DNA from: Kocuria rhizophila DC2201
GTDB taxonomy: Bacteria; Actinomycetota; Actinomycetes; Actinomycetales; Micrococcaceae
DNA: 64,000 nt
Assembly (NCBI RefSeq): GCF_000010285.1
Contig: NC_010617.1
Coordinates: 1,302,001-1,366,000 of the forward strand
Reading direction: 5' to 3'
The position numbers and the translations under genes are program-made. The notes under the pieces were generated by a model, which made no database searches, was not told where the DNA came from, and worked only from the letters and a program-made list of their open reading frames with translations. Below are positions 40,761 to 52,495 of the stretch, piece by piece; positions within the stretch are counted from its first letter, which is position 1; every line of letters starts with the position of its first letter.

Positions 40761-41456
40761 ATGATCACCAAGTACGACCTGACCAAGGCCACGGTGGCCC
40801 GCGCCCTGCGCATGCTGTGCCGCCCGGTGGTCTCGGGCCTGGACCGGCTGCCCGAGACCGGGCCCGTGATCATCGCGTCCAACCACCTCTCCTTCCTGGA
40901 CTCCGTGATCATCTCGGCGTTCATGCCGCGCCGGGTGAAGTTCATCGCCAAGGCCGAGTACGTCAACAGCCCCGGGATCAAGGGCCGGTTCATGCGCGAG
41001 GCGTTCGAGTTCATCGACATCATCCCCGTGGCCCGCGGCCAGCAGAGCGAGTCGGTGGCCGCACTGGACCCGGCCGTCGAGCACCTGGAGAACGGCAACG
41101 TGTTCGGCATCTACCCGGAGGGCACCCGCTCCCGGGACGGCTACCTGTACCGCGGCCACTCCGGGGTGGCCTACCTGGCCTTCAAGACCGGGGCACCCGT
41201 GGTCCCCGTGGGACTCATCGGGACCCAGCGGCTGCAGCCGCCGGGGGCCACCATGATCCGCCCGGCCAAGTTCGAGATGCACGTGGGGGAGCCCATCATG
41301 GTCCCCGGCGCGGGCCCCGGGCAGCGCCAGACCGGCAAGATGCGCAAGGACCTCGTGGAGTACCTCATGACCACCATCGCCGGGCTCTCCGGCCAGCCGC
41401 TCAAGGACGCCTACAACGTGTCCCCGTCCGCGGAGAAGGACCTGGGGCGTGGCTGA
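40761..41456 (+). CDS. plsC: 1-acyl-sn-glycerol-3-phosphate acyltransferase family protein
   Basis: A 231-residue PlsC-type acyltransferase with the catalytic HX4D motif NHLSFLDS, the FIAKAEYV motif, [10 protein letters not shown] and VVPVGLIGT. It would acylate lysophosphatidic acid to phosphatidic acid in phospholipid synthesis; related family members use other acceptors. Twelve nt after the HAD gene, with GGGAG upstream, and overlapping uvrC by 8 bp. Confidence 0.92.
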   Translation: MITKYDLTKATVARALRMLCRPVVSGLDRLPETGPVIIASNHLSFLDSVIISAFMPRRVKFIAKAEYVNSPGIKGRFMREAFEFIDIIPVARGQQSESVAALDPAVEHLENGNVFGIYPEGTRSRDGYLYRGHSGVAYLAFKTGAPVVPVGLIGTQRLQPPGATMIRPAKFEMHVGEPIMVPGAGPGQRQTGKMRKDLVEYLMTTIAGLSGQPLKDAYNVSPSAEKDLGRG

Positions 41457-43518
41457 TCCGGCGAGCTACAAGCCGGCCCGTCAGGACATCCCCACCAATC
41501 CGGGGGTCTACCGCTTCCGGGACGAGCACGGCCGCGTCATCTACGTGGGCAAGGCCAAGAACCTGCGGAACAGGGTCTCCTCCTACTTCGCACCCCTGCA
41601 CCAGCTGGCACCCAAGACCCGCGCCATGGTCACCACCGCGGCTGCGGTGCAGTGGACCGTGGTGGGCTCCGAGTTCGAGTCCCTCCAGCTCGAGTACACG
41701 TGGATCAAGGAGTTCGCCCCCCGGTTCAACATCGCCTACCGGGACGACAAGTCCTACCCGTACCTCGCGGTCACCATGTCCGAGGACGTTCCCCGGGCCA
41801 TGGTCACGCGCGGCGAGAAGAAGCCCGGCAACCGCTACTTCGGCCCCTACTCCCAGGCGTGGGCCATCCGCGACACCCTGGACGCCCTGCTGCGGGTGTT
41901 TCCCGTGCGCACGTGCACCACGGGGGTGTACCAGCGCGCCGAGCGCAGCGGCCGGCCGTGCCTGCTGGGCTACATCGACAAGTGCTCCGCCCCGTGTGTG
42001 GGCAACATCTCGCAGGAGGAGCACCGCGAGCTCGCGGACGACCTCTGCCGCTTCATGGCGGGCCACGCCAAGCCGTACATCCGCGAGCTGACCCGGCAGA
42101 TGAACGAGGCCGCCGAGTGCATGGACTTCGAGACCGCGGCCGCACGCCGCGACGACGTGGGTGCGCTGGAACGGGTCTTCGAGCGCAACACCGTGGTGCT
42201 CACGGACTCCACGGACGCGGACTTCTTCGCGATCGCCGAGGACGAGCTTGAGGCGGCCGTGCAGGTCTTCCACGTGCGCGGCGGGCGCATCCGCGGCCAG
42301 CGCGGCTGGATCACGGAGAAGGTCGAGGACGTCACCACGGCGCAGCTGATGACCAACCTGCTCCAGCAGGTCTACGGCGAGGCGCAGTCCGGACTGGCCC
42401 CGGCGGCGTCGGGCCGCAGGAGGACCGCACGCCACGGCAGCGAGGACGTGGTGGGCCAGCACCGGCGCACGTCCGAGCTCGCGTACCGACAGGACACCAT
42501 CCCGCGCGCGGTGCACGTGAGCGTGCTGCCGGACGAGGCGGACGAGATCCGGGCCTGGCTCAGCGAGCTGCGTGGCTCCCAGGTGACCGTCCAGCGCCCG
42601 CAGCGCGGGGACAAGGCCCAGCTGCTCGAGACGGTGGCCGAGAACGCCCGGCAGGCGCTGACCCTGCACAAGTCCCGCCGGGCCGGGGACCTCACCACGC
42701 GTTCGGCCTCACTGCAGCAGCTGCAGGAGGCGCTCGGGCTGCCGGACGCACTCATGCGCATCGAGTGCTACGACATCTCCCACGTGCAGGGCACCAACGT
42801 GGTGGCGTCCATGGTGGTGTTCGAGGACGGGCTGCCGCGCAAGTCCGAGTACCGCAAGTTCTCGATCACCGGGGACGCCGCCCGGGACGACACCGCCTCG
42901 ATGTACGACGTGATCCACCGCAGGTTCTCCCGCCACGTGGAGCAGCAGCGCCGCGCCGCCGAGAAGGGCGTGAGCACGGGGGAGGTGGCCGCCGACGACG
43001 ACGAGGGCACCACCCGGGCCTTCGCGTACCCGCCCAACCTGGTGATCGTGGACGGCGGTCCGCCCCAGGTGGCCGCGGCGCAGCGCGCCCTGGACGACCT
43101 CCGGGTCACGGACGTGCACGTGGTGGGCCTGGCCAAGCGCCTGGAGGAGGTGTGGGTGCCCGACGACGAGTTCCCCGTGATCCTGCCGCGCGCCTCCGAG
43201 GGCCTGTTCCTCATGCAGCGCGTGCGCGACGAGGCCCACCGCTTCGCGATCACCTTCCACCGGCAGAAGCGCTCCAAGGCCATGACCGTCTCCGCGCTGG
43301 ACGAGGTCCCCGGGCTCGGGCCGGCCAAGCAGAAGGCGCTGCTGAAGCACTTCGGCTCCGTCAAGAAGCTGCGCGCGGCCACCGCCGAGCAGATCCTGGA
43401 GGTCAAGGGCTTCGGACCGGCCCTGGCCGTGAAGGTGGCGCAGGCGCTGGGAGGGGAGGCGGCGGCGTCGTCGACCGCCCCGGCGGTGGACACCGGAACG
43501 GGCGAACTGCTCGACTGA
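41449..43518 (+). CDS. uvrC: UvrABC excinuclease subunit C
   Basis: The nuclease that cuts on both sides of the lesion after UvrB binding. 689 residues: GIY-YIG 3'-incision domain ([20 protein letters not shown], about 15-35), a cysteine-rich [16 protein letters not shown] region, a UVR domain ([20 protein letters not shown]), an RNase H-like 5'-incision domain ([22 protein letters not shown]) and C-terminal helix-hairpin-helix motifs ([16 protein letters not shown]). It starts with GTG inside the plsC end. It is longer than usual by two charged inserts. rapZ follows. Confidence 0.97.
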   Translation: MADPASYKPARQDIPTNPGVYRFRDEHGRVIYVGKAKNLRNRVSSYFAPLHQLAPKTRAMVTTAAAVQWTVVGSEFESLQLEYTWIKEFAPRFNIAYRDDKSYPYLAVTMSEDVPRAMVTRGEKKPGNRYFGPYSQAWAIRDTLDALLRVFPVRTCTTGVYQRAERSGRPCLLGYIDKCSAPCVGNISQEEHRELADDLCRFMAGHAKPYIRELTRQMNEAAECMDFETAAARRDDVGALERVFERNTVVLTDSTDADFFAIAEDELEAAVQVFHVRGGRIRGQRGWITEKVEDVTTAQLMTNLLQQVYGEAQSGLAPAASGRRRTARHGSEDVVGQHRRTSELAYRQDTIPRAVHVSVLPDEADEIRAWLSELRGSQVTVQRPQRGDKAQLLETVAENARQALTLHKSRRAGDLTTRSASLQQLQEALGLPDALMRIECYDISHVQGTNVVASMVVFEDGLPRKSEYRKFSITGDAARDDTASMYDVIHRRFSRHVEQQRRAAEKGVSTGEVAADDDEGTTRAFAYPPNLVIVDGGPPQVAAAQRALDDLRVTDVHVVGLAKRLEEVWVPDDEFPVILPRASEGLFLMQRVRDEAHRFAITFHRQKRSKAMTVSALDEVPGLGPAKQKALLKHFGSVKKLRAATAEQILEVKGFGPALAVKVAQALGGEAAASSTAPAVDTGTGELLD

Positions 43519-43576
43519 ATCTGGTCTACCCTGAAGGGGAACCTTGCAGTCGGTAGATCAGGCGGTCCGTCAGACC

Positions 43577-44491
43577 ATGAGCACCCCACCACCGGATGCC
43601 GCGCCCACGCTGGAGCCGGTGAAGCCCCCCACGGCCGAGCTGCTGATCGTCACCGGGATGTCCGGCGCGGGCCGCTCCACGGCGGCCAACGCCCTGGAGG
43701 ACCTCGGGTGGTACGTGGTGGACAACCTCCCGCCGCAGATGCTCGGGACCCTCGCCGACCTCGCCTCGCGCACCCCGCAGAGCCTGCCCAAGCTGGCCGT
43801 GGTGATCGACGTCCGCGGCAAGGCGCTGTTCAACGACATGAAGGAGACCCTGGCCGCGCTCGAGCACTCCGGTGTGGAGTTCTCGGTGCTGTTCCTGGAG
43901 GCCTCGGACGAGGTGCTGGTCTCCCGCTACGAGCTCCAGCGCAGACCCCACCCGTTGCAGGCCGGGGGGCGGATCCTGGACGGCATCCGGGCCGAGCGCG
44001 AGCTGCTGAAGGACCTGCGCGAGACGGCGGACTCGGTGCTGGACACCACGTCCTTCAACGTCCACGCGCTGACCCGGGCCGTCGCGGACATGTTCTCCAC
44101 GAGCGGGCCGGTGGTGCTGCGGCTGACCGTGATGAGCTTCGGCTTCAAGTACGGGGTCCCCGCGGACGCCAACTTCGTGGCGGACGTGCGCTTCATCCCC
44201 AATCCGCACTGGGTCCCCGCGCTGCGCCCCCGCACGGGCAAGGACCCCGAGGTGCGGGACTACGTCTTCGCCACGGACGGCGCCCAGACCTTCGTGGACC
44301 GCTTCGTGTCCATGCTCGAACCGGTGTTCGCGGGCTACCGCACCGAGAGCAAGCACTACGCGACCATCGCGATCGGCTGCACGGGGGGCAAGCACCGCTC
44401 GGTGGCCATCACCGAGGAGGTCGCGCGGCGGCTGAGCAAGTCCCCGCGCGTGACCGTGAACCTCCAGCACCGTGACATGGGCCGCGAGTAG
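43577..44491 (+). CDS. rapZ: RapZ family nucleotide-binding protein
   Basis: A 304-residue RapZ/YvcJ homolog. The N-terminal P-loop is [12 protein letters not shown] (Arg in place of the usual Lys, common in actinobacteria), followed by [11 protein letters not shown]. The C-terminal domain contains [23 protein letters not shown] and [10 protein letters not shown], which in E. coli RapZ bind RNA or a metabolite. I chose the ATG; an in-frame TTG at 43544 right after AAGGGGAA would add 11 residues. TACCCT at 43527-43532 may be its own -10. Conserved with yvcK and whiA. Confidence 0.93.
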   Translation: MSTPPPDAAPTLEPVKPPTAELLIVTGMSGAGRSTAANALEDLGWYVVDNLPPQMLGTLADLASRTPQSLPKLAVVIDVRGKALFNDMKETLAALEHSGVEFSVLFLEASDEVLVSRYELQRRPHPLQAGGRILDGIRAERELLKDLRETADSVLDTTSFNVHALTRAVADMFSTSGPVVLRLTVMSFGFKYGVPADANFVADVRFIPNPHWVPALRPRTGKDPEVRDYVFATDGAQTFVDRFVSMLEPVFAGYRTESKHYATIAIGCTGGKHRSVAITEEVARRLSKSPRVTVNLQHRDMGRE

Positions 44492-44518
44492 CCCGGACCC
44501 CCAGACCCTACGGAAACC

Positions 44519-45592
44519 ATGAGCTCATTCCCCACCACCGGCGCGCTGCCTCGGCTGCCGCTGAGCAGCCGGCGCGACGTCGACCCGTACCACTCCCTGG
44601 ACCCCCGCGCCCGCGACGGCCTCACCGACGCGGACTCGGTGGTCGCCCTGGGCGGCGGCCACGGCCTCTCCGCGAGCCTGTCCGCCCTGCGCCTGCTGGC
44701 GCCGGCACTGACCGCGGTGGTCACGGTCGCCGACGACGGCGGCTCGTCCGGGCGGCTGCGCGACGACCTCGGCGTGCTGCCCCCCGGCGACCTGCGGATG
44801 GCCCTGGCCGCGCTGTGCGACGACTCCCAGTGGGGGCGCACGTGGAGCGACGTGATGCAGCACCGCTTCAGCGTGAAGGCCCACCCGGACGAGGGGCTCG
44901 ACAACCACGCCCTGGGCAACCTGCTGATCGTCACGCTGTGGGAGCTGCTGGGTGATCCCGTCGAGGGCCTGCGGTGGGCCGGGGCGCTGCTCGGGGCCCG
45001 CGGCCAGGTGCTGCCCATGAGCTGCGTGCCGCTCGTGATCGAGGGGGACGTCTCCCCGGGCAGCAGCCCCACGGTCGCGTGCCCGCCCGAGTCCGTGACC
45101 CGCACCGTCACGGGGCAGTCCCGCCTGGCCAAGGAGGCGGACGTGTGCAATGTGCGCCTCTCGCCGTCCCAGGCCCCGGCCTGCCCGGAGGCCCTCACGG
45201 CCATCGAGGAGGCCGCGTGGGTGGTGCTGGGCCCGGGGTCCTGGCACACCTCGGTGCTGCCGCACCTGCTGCTGCCCCAGCTGCGGGACGCCATCTGCGC
45301 CTCGCCCGCCAAGCGGCTGGTCACGCTGAACCTCTCGCGGGACTCGGAGACCCTGAGCATGGGCTCGGGGGACCAGCTGCGGGTGCTCAAGCGCTACGCC
45401 CCGGAGCTGCGCCTCGACGTAGTGCTCGCGGACCCGTCCGCCGCGGAGTCCCCCAAGGACGTCGAGGCGGCGGCCGCCCAGCTCGGCGCCGTGGTGCACT
45501 GGGACTCGCTGCGGGACAAGGACGGCAGCTCCGTGCACAACCCCTTCAAACTGGCCGCGGCCTACCAGCAGATCATGAACGCGGAGCCCTGA
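44519..45592 (+). CDS. yvcK: YvcK/CofD-like protein (gluconeogenesis factor family)
   Basis: A 357-residue protein of the YvcK family, required in Bacillus for growth on gluconeogenic carbon and normal cell shape. It begins, after a ~40-residue polar extension, with the Rossmann-like [14 protein letters not shown] and the diagnostic [17 protein letters not shown], then [10 protein letters not shown] and [17 protein letters not shown]. It binds UDP-sugars in homologs. It lies between rapZ and whiA, an order shared by many Gram-positive bacteria. Confidence 0.94.
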   Translation: MSSFPTTGALPRLPLSSRRDVDPYHSLDPRARDGLTDADSVVALGGGHGLSASLSALRLLAPALTAVVTVADDGGSSGRLRDDLGVLPPGDLRMALAALCDDSQWGRTWSDVMQHRFSVKAHPDEGLDNHALGNLLIVTLWELLGDPVEGLRWAGALLGARGQVLPMSCVPLVIEGDVSPGSSPTVACPPESVTRTVTGQSRLAKEADVCNVRLSPSQAPACPEALTAIEEAAWVVLGPGSWHTSVLPHLLLPQLRDAICASPAKRLVTLNLSRDSETLSMGSGDQLRVLKRYAPELRLDVVLADPSAAESPKDVEAAAAQLGAVVHWDSLRDKDGSSVHNPFKLAAAYQQIMNAEP

Positions 45593-45641
45593 GCGCCCCG
45601 AGCGCCCGCCCGCCCGCCCGTACGCAAGGAGATCGACGTCT

Positions 45642-46634
45642 ATGGCATTGACCGCCTCGGTCAAGGAAGAACTCGCCCACCTGCAGGTCCGCAAGTCCGC
45701 GGTGCGCGCGGCGGAGCTGTCCGCGCTGCTGCGCTTCGCGGGGGGACTGCACATCGTGGCGGGGCGGATCGTGGTGGAGGCGGAGCTCGACACCGAGTCC
45801 GTGGCGCGCCGCGCGGTGCGCACCGTGGGGGAGGTCTTCGGCCACGAGTGCGAACTCGGCGTGATGAGCGGTGGCGGGCTGCGTCGCGAGCCCACGTGGG
45901 TGGTGCGCGTCGCCCGTGACGGTGAGGCCCTCGCGCGGCGCACCGGTCTGCTGGACGCGCACGGGCGCCCCGTGCGGGGACTGCCGCCCACCGTGGTCAA
46001 CGGCAGCGTGGACGAGTCGGCCGCGGTGATCCGCGGGGCGTTCCTGGCCCACGGCTCCCTCACCGAGCCCGGCCGTGCCGCGGCCATGGAGTTCACGTGC
46101 CCCGGCCCGGAGGCCGCCCTCGCGCTCGTGGGCTCCGCCCGCCGCCTCGACGTGCTGGCCAAGGCCCGCCAGGTGCGCGGCGTGGACCGGGTGGTGGTGC
46201 GCGACGGCGACACGATCGCCGCGCTGCTGACCCGGCTGGGCGCACACCGGGCGCTGCTGCAGTGGGAGGACCGGCGCATGCGCAAGGAGGTCCGCGCCAC
46301 TGCCAACCGGCTCGCCAACTTCGACGACGCGAACCTGCGCCGCTCCGCCCAGGCGGCCGTGACGGCCGGCGCCAAGGTGGAGCGCGCCCTCGACATCCTG
46401 GGCGACGAGGCCCCCGAGCACCTGCGGGCCGCGGGCCGGCTGCGCGTGGCCAACAAGCAGGCGAGCCTCGACGAGCTCGGGCGGCTGTCCGATCCGCCGC
46501 TGACCAAGGACGCGATCGCCGGGCGGATCCGGCGGCTGCTGGCCATGGCCGACCGCCGGGCCGAGGAGCTGGGGATCGCCACCACCACCGAGTTCGCGGC
46601 CCAGGCCGGAGGGGCGCAGGCGCGGGCCCACTAG
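45642..46634 (+). CDS. whiA: WhiA, sporulation/division transcription factor homolog
   Basis: A 330-residue WhiA homolog: N-terminal LAGLIDADG-homing-endonuclease-like domain ([32 protein letters not shown], in which the catalytic acids are lost) and a C-terminal helix-turn-helix ([26 protein letters not shown]). In Streptomyces WhiA controls sporulation septation; in non-sporulating bacteria it influences cell division. The SD AAGGAG lies 10 nt upstream. A terminator follows the gene. Confidence 0.96.
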   Translation: MALTASVKEELAHLQVRKSAVRAAELSALLRFAGGLHIVAGRIVVEAELDTESVARRAVRTVGEVFGHECELGVMSGGGLRREPTWVVRVARDGEALARRTGLLDAHGRPVRGLPPTVVNGSVDESAAVIRGAFLAHGSLTEPGRAAAMEFTCPGPEAALALVGSARRLDVLAKARQVRGVDRVVVRDGDTIAALLTRLGAHRALLQWEDRRMRKEVRATANRLANFDDANLRRSAQAAVTAGAKVERALDILGDEAPEHLRAAGRLRVANKQASLDELGRLSDPPLTKDAIAGRIRRLLAMADRRAEELGIATTTEFAAQAGGAQARAH

Positions 46635-46646
46635 CACGGGCCGGTG

Positions 46647-46678
46647 AACCCCGCATGAATGTTGGTTCATGTGGGGTT
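46647..46678 (+). terminator. Terminator after whiA
   Basis: A 13-bp stem, AACCCCGCATGAA and TTCATGTGGGGTT, with one G-U pair and loop TGTTGG, followed by TGCGC. It closes the uvrA-whiA gene run. Confidence 0.75.
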
Positions 46679-46734
46679 TGCGCCAGCTGTGTCGCAGTTG
46701 CCCCCCGCCACTGTTCCCGGGGCATGAATCCCGC

Positions 46735-47877
<1,143 letters not shown>

Positions 47878-47891
47878 GACAGACCGCTCAG

Positions 47892-47921
47892 TGGCGCCGG
47901 TGCCCCAGGGTGCCGGCGCCA
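47892..47921 (+). terminator. Hairpin between gap and pgk (possible partial terminator)
   Basis: TGGCGCCGG (47892-47900) pairs with CCGGCGCCA (47913-47921) over a 12-nt loop and is followed by TTGTCATCGG. It lies inside an otherwise co-directional gene set, so it may lower pgk-tpiA expression relative to gap or mark an mRNA processing end. Confidence 0.5.
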
Positions 47922-47963
47922 TTGTCATCGGTACGTGTTCACCACAGGGAAGGGATGACAAAC

Positions 47964-49187
47964 ATGGCCAAGTCACTGGACGATCTCATTGCGGAGGGCG
48001 TCGCGGGACGCCGCGTGCTCGTGCGCTCGGACCTCAACGTGCCGCTGGACGGCTCCACCGTGACCGACGACGGTCGCGTGCGGGCCTCGCTGCCGGTGCT
48101 CGAGAAGCTCGCCCGCGCCGGAGCGCGCGTCATTGTCATGGCCCACCTCGGCCGCCCCAAGGGAACCGTGGACCCCAAGTACTCCATCAAGCCTGCCGCC
48201 GACCGGCTGGCGGAGCTCTCCGAGGCGCCCGTGGTCGTGGCCACCGACGTCGTGGGCGAGGACGCCCGGGCCAAGGCCGATGCACTGCAGGACGGGCAGG
48301 TCCTCGTGCTCGAGAACGTGCGCTACGACCCGCGCGAGACCTCCAAGGACGACGCCGAGCGGGAGGCCTTCGCGCGCGAGCTCGCCGCCCTCACGGGGGA
48401 GGACGGCGCGTACGTGGACGACGCCTTCGGCGCCGTGCACCGCAAGCACGCCTCGGTGTACGACATCGCCCACGTGCTGCCCGGCTACCTGGGGGATCTC
48501 GTGAAGACCGAGGTGGACGTGCTCAACAAGGTCATCACCGACCCCGAGCGCCCGTTCGTGGTGGTCATGGGCGGGTCCAAGGTCTCCGACAAGCTGGCCG
48601 TGATCGAGAACCTCATCGGCAAGGCGGACCAGCTGCTGATCGGCGGCGGGATGGTCTTCACCTTCCTCGCGGCCCAGGGCCACGCCGTGGGCTCGTCGCT
48701 GCTGGAGCAGGACCAGATCGAGACGGTCAAGGGCTACCTGGACCGCGCCCAGAGCGCCGGCACCGAGATCGTGCTGCCGGTCGACGTCGTCTACGCCTCC
48801 CGGTTCGCGGAGGACGCCGAGCACGAGGTGCGCCCCGTGGACGACATCGAGGGCGGGACGATCGGCGACTCCGGGCTGGGTCTGGACATCGGCCCCGAGT
48901 CCGCGAAGATCTTCGCCGACGCCATCTCCCGGGCGCGCACGGTGTTCTGGAACGGTCCGGTGGGCGTGTTCGAGATGGCGGCGTTCGCCGGCGGCACCAA
49001 GGCCGTCGCGGAGGCCCTCGCCACCTCGGACGCCATGAGCGTGATCGGCGGCGGCGACTCCGCCTCCGCGGTGCGCAACCTGGGGTACCAGGACTCCCAG
49101 TTCGGCCACATCTCCACCGGTGGCGGAGCGTCCCTCGAGTTCATCGAGGGCAAGGAGCTGCCCGGCGTCGTCGCGCTGGGCGCCTGA
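47964..49187 (+). CDS. pgk: Phosphoglycerate kinase
   Basis: Transfers phosphate from 1,3-bisphosphoglycerate to ADP. 407 residues with the N-domain signature [13 protein letters not shown], the basic patch [15 protein letters not shown] and the C-domain nucleotide loop [10 protein letters not shown]. Two in-frame ATGs lie nine bases apart; I chose the second (47964) because GGGAAGGG is 9 nt before it but abuts the first with no spacer. Confidence 0.97.
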   Translation: MAKSLDDLIAEGVAGRRVLVRSDLNVPLDGSTVTDDGRVRASLPVLEKLARAGARVIVMAHLGRPKGTVDPKYSIKPAADRLAELSEAPVVVATDVVGEDARAKADALQDGQVLVLENVRYDPRETSKDDAEREAFARELAALTGEDGAYVDDAFGAVHRKHASVYDIAHVLPGYLGDLVKTEVDVLNKVITDPERPFVVVMGGSKVSDKLAVIENLIGKADQLLIGGGMVFTFLAAQGHAVGSSLLEQDQIETVKGYLDRAQSAGTEIVLPVDVVYASRFAEDAEHEVRPVDDIEGGTIGDSGLGLDIGPESAKIFADAISRARTVFWNGPVGVFEMAAFAGGTKAVAEALATSDAMSVIGGGDSASAVRNLGYQDSQFGHISTGGGASLEFIEGKELPGVVALGA

Positions 49188-49223
49188 ACCCCCGACCCAC
49201 CCTCCGAGCGAAGGAGAACGAGC

Positions 49224-50039
49224 ATGACCACCCAGACCAACGGTGCGTTCGACCGCACGCCCCTGATCGCGGGCAACTGGAAGATGAACATGGACCACAC
49301 GCAGGGCATCGCCCTGCTGCAGAAGCTCGCGTGGGCCCTCAAGGACGCCAAGCATGACTTCTCCCGCGTGGAGGTGGCCGTGTTCCCGCCGTTCACGGAC
49401 CTGCGCTCGGTGCAGTCGCTCGTGGAGGGGGACGGTCTGTCCATCCGCTACGGCGCGCAGGACCTCTCGGACCAGGACTCCGGCGCGTACACCGGTGACG
49501 TCTCCGGCCAGTTCCTGGCCAAGCTGGGGTGCACCTACGCGCTCGTGGGGCACTCGGAGCGGCGCGCCATCCACGACGAGACGGACGAAGTGTGCCGCGA
49601 CAAGATCCGTGCGGCGCTGCGTCACGGCCTCACGCCCGTGCTGTGCGTGGGCGAGGGCCTGGACGAGCGCCAGGCCGGGCGCCACGTGGAGTACACCCTG
49701 AACCAGCTGCGGGGAAGCCTCGCGGAGCTCTCCGAGGGCGAGCTGCAGGGTCTCGTGGTGGCCTACGAGCCCGTGTGGGCCATCGGCACCGGGGAGGTGG
49801 CCGGGCCGGAGGACGCCCAGGAGATGTGCCACGCCATCCGTGACGAGCTCACCTCGCTGTACAGCGGGGACTTCGCGGCCGCCACGCGCATCCTGTACGG
49901 CGGCTCGGTGAAGTCCTCCAACGTGGCATCCATCCTCTCGGGCGCGGACGTGGACGGCGCCCTGGTGGGCGGGGCCAGCCTCGACGCCGAGGAGTTCGCC
50001 AAGATCGCCCGCTTCGAGCAGCACCTCGTCACCGGCTGA
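49224..50039 (+). CDS. tpiA: Triose-phosphate isomerase
   Basis: Interconverts dihydroxyacetone phosphate and glyceraldehyde 3-phosphate. The 271-residue TIM barrel has GNWKMN (catalytic Lys), VGHSERR (catalytic His), [11 protein letters not shown] (catalytic Glu) and the phosphate loop [10 protein letters not shown]. The SD AAGGAG is 7 nt upstream. It has a short N-terminal extension before RTPLIAGNW and follows pgk after 36 nt. Confidence 0.98.
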   Translation: MTTQTNGAFDRTPLIAGNWKMNMDHTQGIALLQKLAWALKDAKHDFSRVEVAVFPPFTDLRSVQSLVEGDGLSIRYGAQDLSDQDSGAYTGDVSGQFLAKLGCTYALVGHSERRAIHDETDEVCRDKIRAALRHGLTPVLCVGEGLDERQAGRHVEYTLNQLRGSLAELSEGELQGLVVAYEPVWAIGTGEVAGPEDAQEMCHAIRDELTSLYSGDFAAATRILYGGSVKSSNVASILSGADVDGALVGGASLDAEEFAKIARFEQHLVTG

Positions 50040-50121
50040 GCACGGCTCCGCCCCGGGGCCCGGGGGGGGGTGCAGCACACCTTCCGGACCCGTGGCGGAC
50101 CGGGCCGGGGCGCACGCGCGG

Positions 50122-50127
50122 TAGAGT
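50122..50127 (+). promoter_or_regulatory. -10 element of secG
   Basis: TAGAGT gives a leader of about 108 nt for secG. No structured element stands out in that leader. Confidence 0.45.
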
Positions 50128-50242
50128 GGTGCGCGAATCCCGGCTCAGGGCCCGGTGCGGTGCACTCCGTGCCCGCCCCCGGAGCCCGACCTGCGGCCGT
50201 GGCGTGACACGGCCGTCCCAGAACCCCGAAGTGAGGCTATTC

Positions 50243-50497
50243 GTGGAGATCCTCCAGATCGCGCTGCAGGTGGTCATCGTGCTCACCAGCATCCTGTGCA
50301 TCATGTTCGTCCTGCTCAACAAGGGCAAGGGCGGTGGCCTGTCGGACATGTTCGGCGGCGGCATGACGCAGTCGCTGAACACCTCCGGGGCCGCTCAGAA
50401 GAACGTGGTGCGCATCACCACGGTGCTGGCCATCGTGTGGGCCCTGTCCATCCTGTGCTACGGCCTCATGATGAGGTTCAACCCTCCCGTGGCCTGA
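50243..50497 (+). CDS. secG: Preprotein translocase subunit SecG
   Basis: The small membrane subunit of the SecYEG protein-export channel. 84 residues with two membrane helices (about 4-24 and 57-76) joined by the conserved loop NKGKGGGLSDMFGGG. The GTG start has GTGAGG 6 nt upstream. A secG next to tpiA is the usual actinobacterial arrangement. Confidence 0.95.
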   Translation: MEILQIALQVVIVLTSILCIMFVLLNKGKGGGLSDMFGGGMTQSLNTSGAAQKNVVRITTVLAIVWALSILCYGLMMRFNPPVA

Positions 50498-50590
50498 GCC
50501 CGGCGTGGCCGGAACGACCACGGGCAGCGGCACCCCCAGGACCGGCCACCCCCGCGCAAACAAGGCAAGAGCAAGCGCGAACAGAGCATG

Positions 50591-50631
50591 AACGAAGAGA
50601 CCCGGACCTCAGCGGTCCGGGTCTCTTCGTT
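50591..50631 (+). terminator. Bidirectional terminator between secG and pgl
   Basis: A perfect 18-bp stem, AACGAAGAGACCCGGACC with its exact complement around loop TCAGC; the longest perfect hairpin in the window. The arms give A-rich and T-rich ends on both strands, so it can stop transcripts from secG and, in reverse, from the tkt-pgl operon. Confidence 0.92.
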
Positions 50632-50663
50632 CGATTGGGGCACCCGCGCTCACGGGGCGGGGC

Positions 50664-51452
50664 TCACTCGCTGCCGGGTCGCGGATCCCGTGGAACGGTG
50701 GGCAGCGTGTCCTCCGTGACGAGCCACAGCGTCTCCGCGACTCCGCGCACGGCGCTTCCGGGGGCCTCCACGGGGGAGACGCCCGGCTGGCGGACGGCGG
50801 CCAGCGCGTCCGCCTTGGCGGCGCCGGCCACCAGGAGCCACACCCGTTCCGCGGAGTTCAGCGCGGGCAGGGACATGCTCACGCGGGTCGGCGGCGGCTT
50901 GGGGGAGTCGAACACCGCGAACACCGGTTCATCCGTGCGCCGCACCTCGTCCCGCCCGGGGAACAGGGAGGCAACGTGGGTGTCGGGTCCGAGACTCAGC
51001 AGCAGCAGGTCGATGTGCGGCAGGGCGCCGTCGGCACCCTCGGAAGCGGCAGCGGCCGCGAGCTCCTCGCGGTAGTCGGCGGCCGCGGCGTCGGCGGTGG
51101 CGATCTCGTCCGCGCCGGCCACCGGGTGCACCCGGTCCCACGTGAGCTCCAGAGCGGGGTTCCACGCGTCTGCCGCCTGCACGCCGTTGCGCTCCGGGTC
51201 CGTTCCGGGGAGGAAGCGCTCGTCCGACCACCACACGTTGACCCGCGACCAGTCGACCAGCGGTGCGTCCTGGTGGTGGGCGATCTCACGGATCACCCGT
51301 GTTCCCATGCTCCCGCCGGTGAGCACGACCGTGGCCTCACCACGCCCGTCCTGGGCCGCCTCGAGCACCTCGAGCGCCCGCCGGGCCGTCTCCGCGGCGA
51401 GCAGGTCCTCGTCCGCGTGGGGCACGAGCCGGGGTTCGGGCCGAGCGCTCAT
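50664..51452 (-). CDS. pgl: 6-phosphogluconolactonase
   Basis: Hydrolyses 6-phosphogluconolactone in the oxidative pentose-phosphate pathway. 262 residues with TVVLTGGSMGTRVI (phosphate binding), WWSDERFLPGTDPERN and a C-terminal AAKADALAAV. The ATG overlaps the opcA stop (ATGA). Last gene of the tkt-tal-pgi-zwf-opcA-pgl block. Confidence 0.95.
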   Translation of the reverse strand: MSARPEPRLVPHADEDLLAAETARRALEVLEAAQDGRGEATVVLTGGSMGTRVIREIAHHQDAPLVDWSRVNVWWSDERFLPGTDPERNGVQAADAWNPALELTWDRVHPVAGADEIATADAAAADYREELAAAAASEGADGALPHIDLLLLSLGPDTHVASLFPGRDEVRRTDEPVFAVFDSPKPPPTRVSMSLPALNSAERVWLLVAGAAKADALAAVRQPGVSPVEAPGSAVRGVAETLWLVTEDTLPTVPRDPRPGSE

Positions 51453-52495
51453 GCCGTGCCCCCGTCCGGGGCCTCGGTGGACTCCCCGACCACCTCGGCC
51501 GACTCGCCGGTGTCGTCGGCCACCTCCATGGCCTTGCCGAGCGTGACGGCGGTCCCCGGTTCCTCCGCGGAGCGGGTGGTGATGCGGGCACTGCCCAGTC
51601 CCCGGGTGATCACCTCTCCGTAGACCTCGTCCGCGTCCAGGCGCCGCAGCTCCTCGGCCAGGCACGCATTGAGGTCCCGCACGGGCATCGCGATCTGCTG
51701 CTCGGGCTGGCCGGGCTGGGTCAGCACGGCCACGCTGCGTCCGGGGCGGTCGAGCTCGACGGCGCCGTCGTCGGTGATCAGCGCCACGCGGTCCAGGGCG
51801 CGGCGGGCGGGATCGCCCACGATCGTGGCCGGCGCGCCCAGCCGGGTCGACAGCCACACGCCGAGCAGCACCATGGACGGGGCCACGGCGACGCCCTCCA
51901 GCACGATCTCGCGCACGGTCACCGGGCCCACCTGGTCCAGCACCGCCGCCAGCTGTACGCGCCAGTTGGTGATCCGCGTCCAGGCGAGGTCGGTGTCGCC
52001 CGGCGTGTACTGCCGGGAGAGCTGGGCCAGGGACTCGAACGGCTCGTCCGCGCGGGAGGAGTCCGTGATGCGGCGGTGGGCGATGCGCCCGATCGAGCTC
52101 GCGCTCGGGTTCTGCGGGAAGTCGTGCGGCCACCACGCCACGATTGGTGCATCCGGCAGCAGCAGCGCGGAGACGAGGGTCTCGGTGGGCTCGGCGAGCT
52201 CACCGTAGCCGTGCAGCAGAATCACCTCGGAGGCGCCCGCGTCCCCGCCCATGCGCAGCTGCGCGTCCAGGCGGGTCTCCTCGGAGCCCGGGTGCGCCAC
52301 GTGGACGATGATCCGGCACGGGTGCTCGTGGCTCGCGTAGTTGGCGGCCTCGACCGCCATCTCGGAGTGGCCCGCCTGGGCGAGGATCACCAGGGTGAGC
52401 ACCCTCCCCAGCGTGACCACGCCGTTCTCGTCCCGCAGCTCGTTGAGCTTCTTCTCGATGCTCGCCGCGGTGGTGTTCTCCATGTCGACTATCAC
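51449..52495 (-). CDS. opcA: OpcA, glucose-6-phosphate dehydrogenase assembly protein
   Basis: A 348-residue OpcA homolog, which in cyanobacteria and actinobacteria assists assembly or activation of glucose-6-phosphate dehydrogenase. It begins VIVDMENTT, typical of the family, with TLVILAQAGHSEMAVEAAN and IVAWWPHDFPQNP. The GTG overlaps the zwf stop by 4 bp, consistent with its partner role. The last ~30 residues are an acidic, Glu/Asp/Gly/Thr-rich tail. Confidence 0.95.
   Translation of the reverse strand: MIVDMENTTAASIEKKLNELRDENGVVTLGRVLTLVILAQAGHSEMAVEAANYASHEHPCRIIVHVAHPGSEETRLDAQLRMGGDAGASEVILLHGYGELAEPTETLVSALLLPDAPIVAWWPHDFPQNPSASSIGRIAHRRITDSSRADEPFESLAQLSRQYTPGDTDLAWTRITNWRVQLAAVLDQVGPVTVREIVLEGVAVAPSMVLLGVWLSTRLGAPATIVGDPARRALDRVALITDDGAVELDRPGRSVAVLTQPGQPEQQIAMPVRDLNACLAEELRRLDADEVYGEVITRGLGSARITTRSAEEPGTAVTLGKAMEVADDTGESAEVVGESTEAPDGGTA

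Noticed and set aside
50060-50076. Run of G residues after tpiA as a possible structural element
   Set aside because: A simple homopolymer in a GC-rich spacer; no repeat of G-runs sufficient to argue for a quadruplex.
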